Below are positions 44,349 to 49,443 of a stretch of 49,443 nucleotides of DNA, in pieces. Where the stretch lies: contig MESA01000039.1 in the NCBI GenBank assembly GCA_001770775.1, forward strand, positions 1-49,443, in the 5' to 3' direction. The DNA comes from Burkholderiales bacterium RIFCSPHIGHO2_12_FULL_63_20. GTDB taxonomy: Bacteria; Pseudomonadota; Gammaproteobacteria; Burkholderiales; Burkholderiaceae_C. The notes below the pieces were generated by a model. It was not told where the DNA came from. It worked only from the letters and a program-made list of their open reading frames with translations, and did not search any database. The translations under genes were made by a program, and so were the position numbers. The stretch's first letter is position 1; every line of letters starts with the position of its first letter.

Positions 44349-45314
44349 TTATCGGTTCGGCACGCCGGCGCTGGAGGGGATTGACCCGCCAGGTGTGGCT
44401 TCTGTCTCGTCTTCGGCACTTGCGGGGGTGCCCGAGGCGGTTCGAGCGGCCTCATAGAAGCGCTCTTCGGCCTCGCGGTTCATCACGATGATGCTGATGC
44501 GCCGGTTCAAAGGGCTTTCCGGATTCTGGGCGTCGAACAACATGCTGGCGGCCAACCCCTGGACGCGCAGCACCCGATCGCCCTTGAGTCCGCCGATGAT
44601 CAGTTCACGGCGGGAGGCGTTGGCGCGGTCGGCCGACAATTCCCAGTTGCTGTAGCCCGCCTCGCCACCCACAAAGGGTTTGGCGTCGGTGTGCCCTTCG
44701 ATCGTCAGGCGGTTCGGGACGTCGGCCAGCACGAAGCCAATGGCGCGCAGCACGTCACGCATATAGCCCTCCACCGATTCCGACCCACTGGCGAACATCG
44801 GCCGGTTCTGGTCGTCCACGATCTGGATGCGCAGGCCCTCGGCCGTCAGGTCCAGGCGCAACTGTGACTGGTACTTCGACAGCCGGGTGTCGTTGGCGAT
44901 CACCTCTTGCACCTTGGCCTTGAGTGCATTCAGACGCGCCTGCTCCGCGCGCATCTGCTCAGCCTTCAGAGCCTTCTGGCGCAGTTTTTCATCGACGGTT
45001 TCCGAGCGCCCTTTGTTTTGCTGGCCGGTTGTCTCGGTCAGGCTATTGCCGCCGCCCTTGATGATGGAGGTGGCATCGCCTGCGCCCGATCCCCCCATCA
45101 TCGACACCTTTACCGGGTTGTTGAAGTAGTCTGCAATGCCTTTGCGGTCCCCTTCAGTGGTGGAGCCCAGCAGCCACATCAACAGGAAAAAAGCCATCAT
45201 GGCCGTCACGAAGTCGGCGTAGGCGATCTTCCAGGCGCCGCCATGGACGGCATGGCCGCCCTTCTTGACGCGCTTGATGATGATCGGCTGGACCTTCTTC
45301 GAATCACCGGCCAT
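44349..45314 (-). CDS. motB: Flagellar motor protein MotB
   Basis: The 321-residue stator protein has a single N-terminal helix with the proton-carrying Asp D34 in YADFVTAMMAFFLLMWLLG. A plug/linker region follows, then an OmpA-like peptidoglycan-binding domain (TIEGHTDAKP, SNWELSADRANASRREL, RRISIIVM). The last 30 residues are Pro/Glu/Thr-rich. It starts three bases after the motA stop. Confidence 0.96.
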   Translation of the reverse strand: MAGDSKKVQPIIIKRVKKGGHAVHGGAWKIAYADFVTAMMAFFLLMWLLGSTTEGDRKGIADYFNNPVKVSMMGGSGAGDATSIIKGGGNSLTETTGQQNKGRSETVDEKLRQKALKAEQMRAEQARLNALKAKVQEVIANDTRLSKYQSQLRLDLTAEGLRIQIVDDQNRPMFASGSESVEGYMRDVLRAIGFVLADVPNRLTIEGHTDAKPFVGGEAGYSNWELSADRANASRRELIIGGLKGDRVLRVQGLAASMLFDAQNPESPLNRRISIIVMNREAEERFYEAARTASGTPASAEDETEATPGGSIPSSAGVPNR

Positions 45315-45317
45315 GGC

Positions 45318-46175
45318 TTACTTCTTCTTCACGTGGGCTTCAAGCTCCACGAAGCTGGGACGCTCGGTCGAGAAGAGCACCTTGCGCCCGAATTCGATGG
45401 CCACCTGTGGCGCGTAGCCCTGCATGCTCGCCAGCAGCACGGTCTTGATGACCTGAAGTTCCTTGGTGCCCTCGTCGAGTTTTTGCTCCATCAGGCCGCC
45501 AATCGGTTCGACGACGCCGTAGGCCAGCAAGATCCCCAGAAACGTGCCCACCAAGGCCGAGCCGATCATCCCCCCCAGCACGGCAGGCGGCTGTCCCACC
45601 GAACCCATGGTGTTGACCACCCCCAGCACGGCCGCCACGATGCCGAAGGCGGGCAGGGCGCCGGCGAGTCGGGCAATGGCCGCCACGGGCTGGTGGCCTT
45701 CGTTGTGATGGGTTTCGATCTCGTTGTCCATCAAGGCCTCGATCTCGTGCGAGTTGAGGTTGCCCGACACCATCATGCGCAGGTAGTCGGTGATGAATTC
45801 GACAACGTGGTGGTCGCTGCCGACGATTGGGTACTTTTTGAAGAGGGGAGAGTTCTCGGGGTCGTCGACATCCTTTTCAATGGACATCAAGCCCTCTTTG
45901 CGCACCTTTTGCAAAATCTCATAGAGCATGGCCATGAGTTGCATGTAGCGGTCTTTGGAGTATTTCGAACCCTTGAGCAGCGGGCCAAAGTTGCCCAGCA
46001 CGGCTTTGACCACCTTGGGCTGGTTGTTCACCAGAAACGCACCGATGGCACCGCCGCCGATGGCCATCATTTCGGTAGGCATGGCGTGCAAGATCACCGA
46101 GATGTTGCCCCCGTGGATGATGAAGGCCCCAAAGATGCTGCCCAGACAGAGGATGTAACCAACGAGAACAATCAT
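45318..46175 (-). CDS. motA: Flagellar motor protein MotA
   Basis: The 285-residue protein forms the proton channel with MotB. Four membrane helices are visible (two at residues 1-50, two around 165-220). The cytosolic loop contains the charged segment used for torque, and the PAFGIVAAVLGVVNTM helix carries the conserved proline. It leads the motA-motB-cheY-cheZ unit behind a FliA-type promoter. Confidence 0.96.
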   Translation of the reverse strand: MIVLVGYILCLGSIFGAFIIHGGNISVILHAMPTEMMAIGGGAIGAFLVNNQPKVVKAVLGNFGPLLKGSKYSKDRYMQLMAMLYEILQKVRKEGLMSIEKDVDDPENSPLFKKYPIVGSDHHVVEFITDYLRMMVSGNLNSHEIEALMDNEIETHHNEGHQPVAAIARLAGALPAFGIVAAVLGVVNTMGSVGQPPAVLGGMIGSALVGTFLGILLAYGVVEPIGGLMEQKLDEGTKELQVIKTVLLASMQGYAPQVAIEFGRKVLFSTERPSFVELEAHVKKK

Positions 46176-46294
46176 GGTGGAGGTGGTGGCGCGCGCGTAT
46201 GTTTGCTTGGCATCCTAACCGTTCTGCCGACGCCCTGGTGCTGGCAAAATTGACAGTGATGGCATTCCCGTGTCGGCAGGGCTTGTCTTGCTGT

Positions 46295-46321
46295 TTATCG
46301 GCCGACACGCACGCGACTTGA
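46295..46321 (-). promoter_or_regulatory. Sigma-28 (FliA) promoter of motA
   Basis: On the minus strand TCAA (46321-46318) is followed by 15 bases and GCCGATAA (46302-46295). The consensus is TAAA, 15 bases, GCCGATAA, so the -10 is perfect and the -35 differs by one base. It lies 120 bases before the motA ATG. Confidence 0.85.
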
Positions 46322-46427
46322 GGCAAGTTGCGTGTGATGGTGGGCAAACGCCGTCTCCGGCCGTTGGTGCATCCACACGGTGCGCGCGTTCCATAATTGG
46401 CGCACATCACCGAGGAGGATCATCATC

Positions 46428-47126
46428 ATGGCCCGACTGCCCAGATTGGGCGTGGCAGCATGGCCCCACCTGGTCGTGCAAGGCGTCCACGACGGTCAGT
46501 CTCTGGCGCGCGACGACGTCGATCGCGCCTTGCTGCTGGACACGCTGCGCGAAGCAGCGCGCACCCATGGGGTCAGCATCCATGCCTACTGCCTGGCCCC
46601 CGATCACTTCCATTTGCTGCTCACGCCCGAGCAGGACACCTCCCTGAGTCTGTTCATGCAGGCTGTGGGGCGACGGTACGTGAGTGCTTACAACCGCCGT
46701 CATGGTCGATGTGGCGGGCTGTGGGCGGGGCGCTACCGTGCGACGGTGCTGGATCCCGCCCAATATCTGCTGGATGCCATGGTGTGGATCGAAACCCACG
46801 GGCAGCGTGCGGGCGACCGCTCACCCTTGCAGGACGACGCCTGGTCGAGCGTGCGACACCACCTGGGTCGATGCTCGGACCCCTTGGTCAGTGATCACGC
46901 CGGCTTCTGGTCGCTCGGCAACACCCCTTTCGAGCGCGAGGCGGTGTGGCGACAACGCCTCGAGGACGGTTTGCCGACGCAGCGGGTCCGCGTGCTGGCC
47001 GATGCCATGCACAAGGGCTGGGCGCTGGTGCCCGAGGCGGCGGTGGCCAGCGTCGAGGCGGCGGCGGGACGCCGTCTCGCGCCGCGGCCCCGTGGGCGGC
47101 CACGCAAGACGTCCGAGGCGCCCTGA
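46428..47126 (+). CDS. REP-associated tyrosine transposase (RAYT, IS200-like Y1 family)
   Basis: The 232-residue protein has the HUH motif HFH (H60, H62 in CLAPDHFHLLLTP) and the following tyrosine helix GRRYVSAYNRRHGR with LWAGRY. RAYTs are single-copy domesticated transposases that mobilise REP hairpins. The N-terminal RGNN-type residues of the family are replaced by QGVHDGQ. The tail PRPRGRPRK is an AT-hook-like DNA-binding motif. GAGGAGG precedes the ATG at 46428. TCTGACCC repeats lie downstream. It interrupts otherwise core genes. Confidence 0.85.
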   Translation: MARLPRLGVAAWPHLVVQGVHDGQSLARDDVDRALLLDTLREAARTHGVSIHAYCLAPDHFHLLLTPEQDTSLSLFMQAVGRRYVSAYNRRHGRCGGLWAGRYRATVLDPAQYLLDAMVWIETHGQRAGDRSPLQDDAWSSVRHHLGRCSDPLVSDHAGFWSLGNTPFEREAVWRQRLEDGLPTQRVRVLADAMHKGWALVPEAAVASVEAAAGRRLAPRPRGRPRKTSEAP

Positions 47127-47132
47127 TTTGAT

Positions 47133-47196
47133 CTGACCCCATTTACGAATGCACCAATGGCGTGCCCGTCGTTAATTATGGTCTGACCCTATTTAT
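47133..47196. repeat. Two TCTGACCC(C/T)ATTTA direct repeats
   Basis: TCTGACCCCATTTA at 47133-47146 and TCTGACCCTATTTA at 47183-47196 match at 13 of 14 bases and are exactly 50 bases apart. They lie between the RAYT gene and gltB and may be transposase recognition sequences. The second copy overlaps the putative gltB -10. Confidence 0.65.
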
Positions 47197-47199
47197 AAT
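47172..47199 (+). promoter_or_regulatory. Likely gltB promoter
   Basis: TATAAT at 47194-47199 is a perfect -10. The best -35 is TTAATT (47172-47177), 16 bases away. The start point would be about 75 bases before the gltB ATG. Confidence 0.5.
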
Positions 47200-47278
47200 T
47201 TCTTGAAACCCGGGGGAAACCAGAGTATCCTCGCCGCTCACCGCGTTGTTTTTCCACACTTACTCTGGAGCGCCCCCC

Positions 47279-49443
<2,165 letters not shown>

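Noticed and set aside
44300-44366. Second FliA-like promoter before cheY (ACCGATAA)
   Set aside because: The motif is formed by the last codons and stop of motB, and the -35 position has only TCCA. cheY probably relies on the motA promoter.

Overview
The window is GC-rich chromosomal DNA from a betaproteobacterium, most likely order Burkholderiales (Comamonadaceae or the Rubrivivax/Leptothrix/Aquabacterium group). Four things point there: the rplM-rpsI, argC, erpA, anmK, M23 peptidase, tyrS gene order; the xseB-ispA-dxs cluster; an argH/algZ-algR junction; and a PEP-CTERM protein. The assignment is inferred from gene content and order, as no rRNA gene is present. Almost all of it is core housekeeping sequence. 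Accessory-looking parts are limited to the left edge (1-462), the secreted-protein cluster (11.3-14.7 kb) and one REP-associated transposase (46.4-47.2 kb).

Layout. 1-540: possible end of an integrated element next to a tRNA with a CAU anticodon. 0.6-4.1 kb: htpG behind a heat-shock-type promoter, a DUF2726 protein and a GNAT acetyltransferase. 4.2-7.1 kb: rplM-rpsI, argC, erpA. 7.1-11.1 kb: M23 peptidase and anmK (cell-wall turnover) divergent from tyrS. 11.3-14.7 kb: a PEP-CTERM protein, an enlarged OmpW-like porin and a secreted protein that resembles the PEP-CTERM one. 14.9-20.3 kb: MobA-like nucleotidyltransferase, pdxH, msrA, ubiD, lytic transglycosylase. 20.3-22.4 kb: ZTP riboswitch, glyA, nrdR. 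22.4-25.6 kb: minor pilin operon fimT-pilV-pilW-pilX-pilE without pilY1. 25.7-29.8 kb: ribD, ribE, ribBA with a degenerate second domain, ribH, nusB. 29.8-34.5 kb: Ser/Thr kinase, Ppx/GppA phosphatase, ZIP and EamA transporters. 34.6-39.2 kb: Rieske oxygenase, then xseB-ispA-dxs. 39.3-43.2 kb: bacteriohemerythrin, argH, divergent algZ-algR. 43.2-46.3 kb: motA-motB-cheY-cheZ behind a FliA-type promoter. 46.4-49.4 kb: RAYT transposase and the start of gltB, cut by the window end.

How the genes fit together. The riboflavin genes form a nearly complete pathway, but the GTP cyclohydrolase II domain has lost its zinc cysteines, so the first committed step must be encoded elsewhere. AlgZ/AlgR control the fimU/pilVWX operon in Pseudomonas, and both partners occur here. 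The flagellar motor and CheY/CheZ form one FliA-controlled unit. glyA is under a purine/folate-stress riboswitch. ispA and dxs supply isoprenoids, and ubiD acts on the prenylated ubiquinone ring. No CRISPR array, prophage or dedicated defence system is visible. The least explained features are the PEP-CTERM/OmpW cluster, the degenerate MobA-like enzyme and the promoter plus long leader upstream of the transglycosylase.
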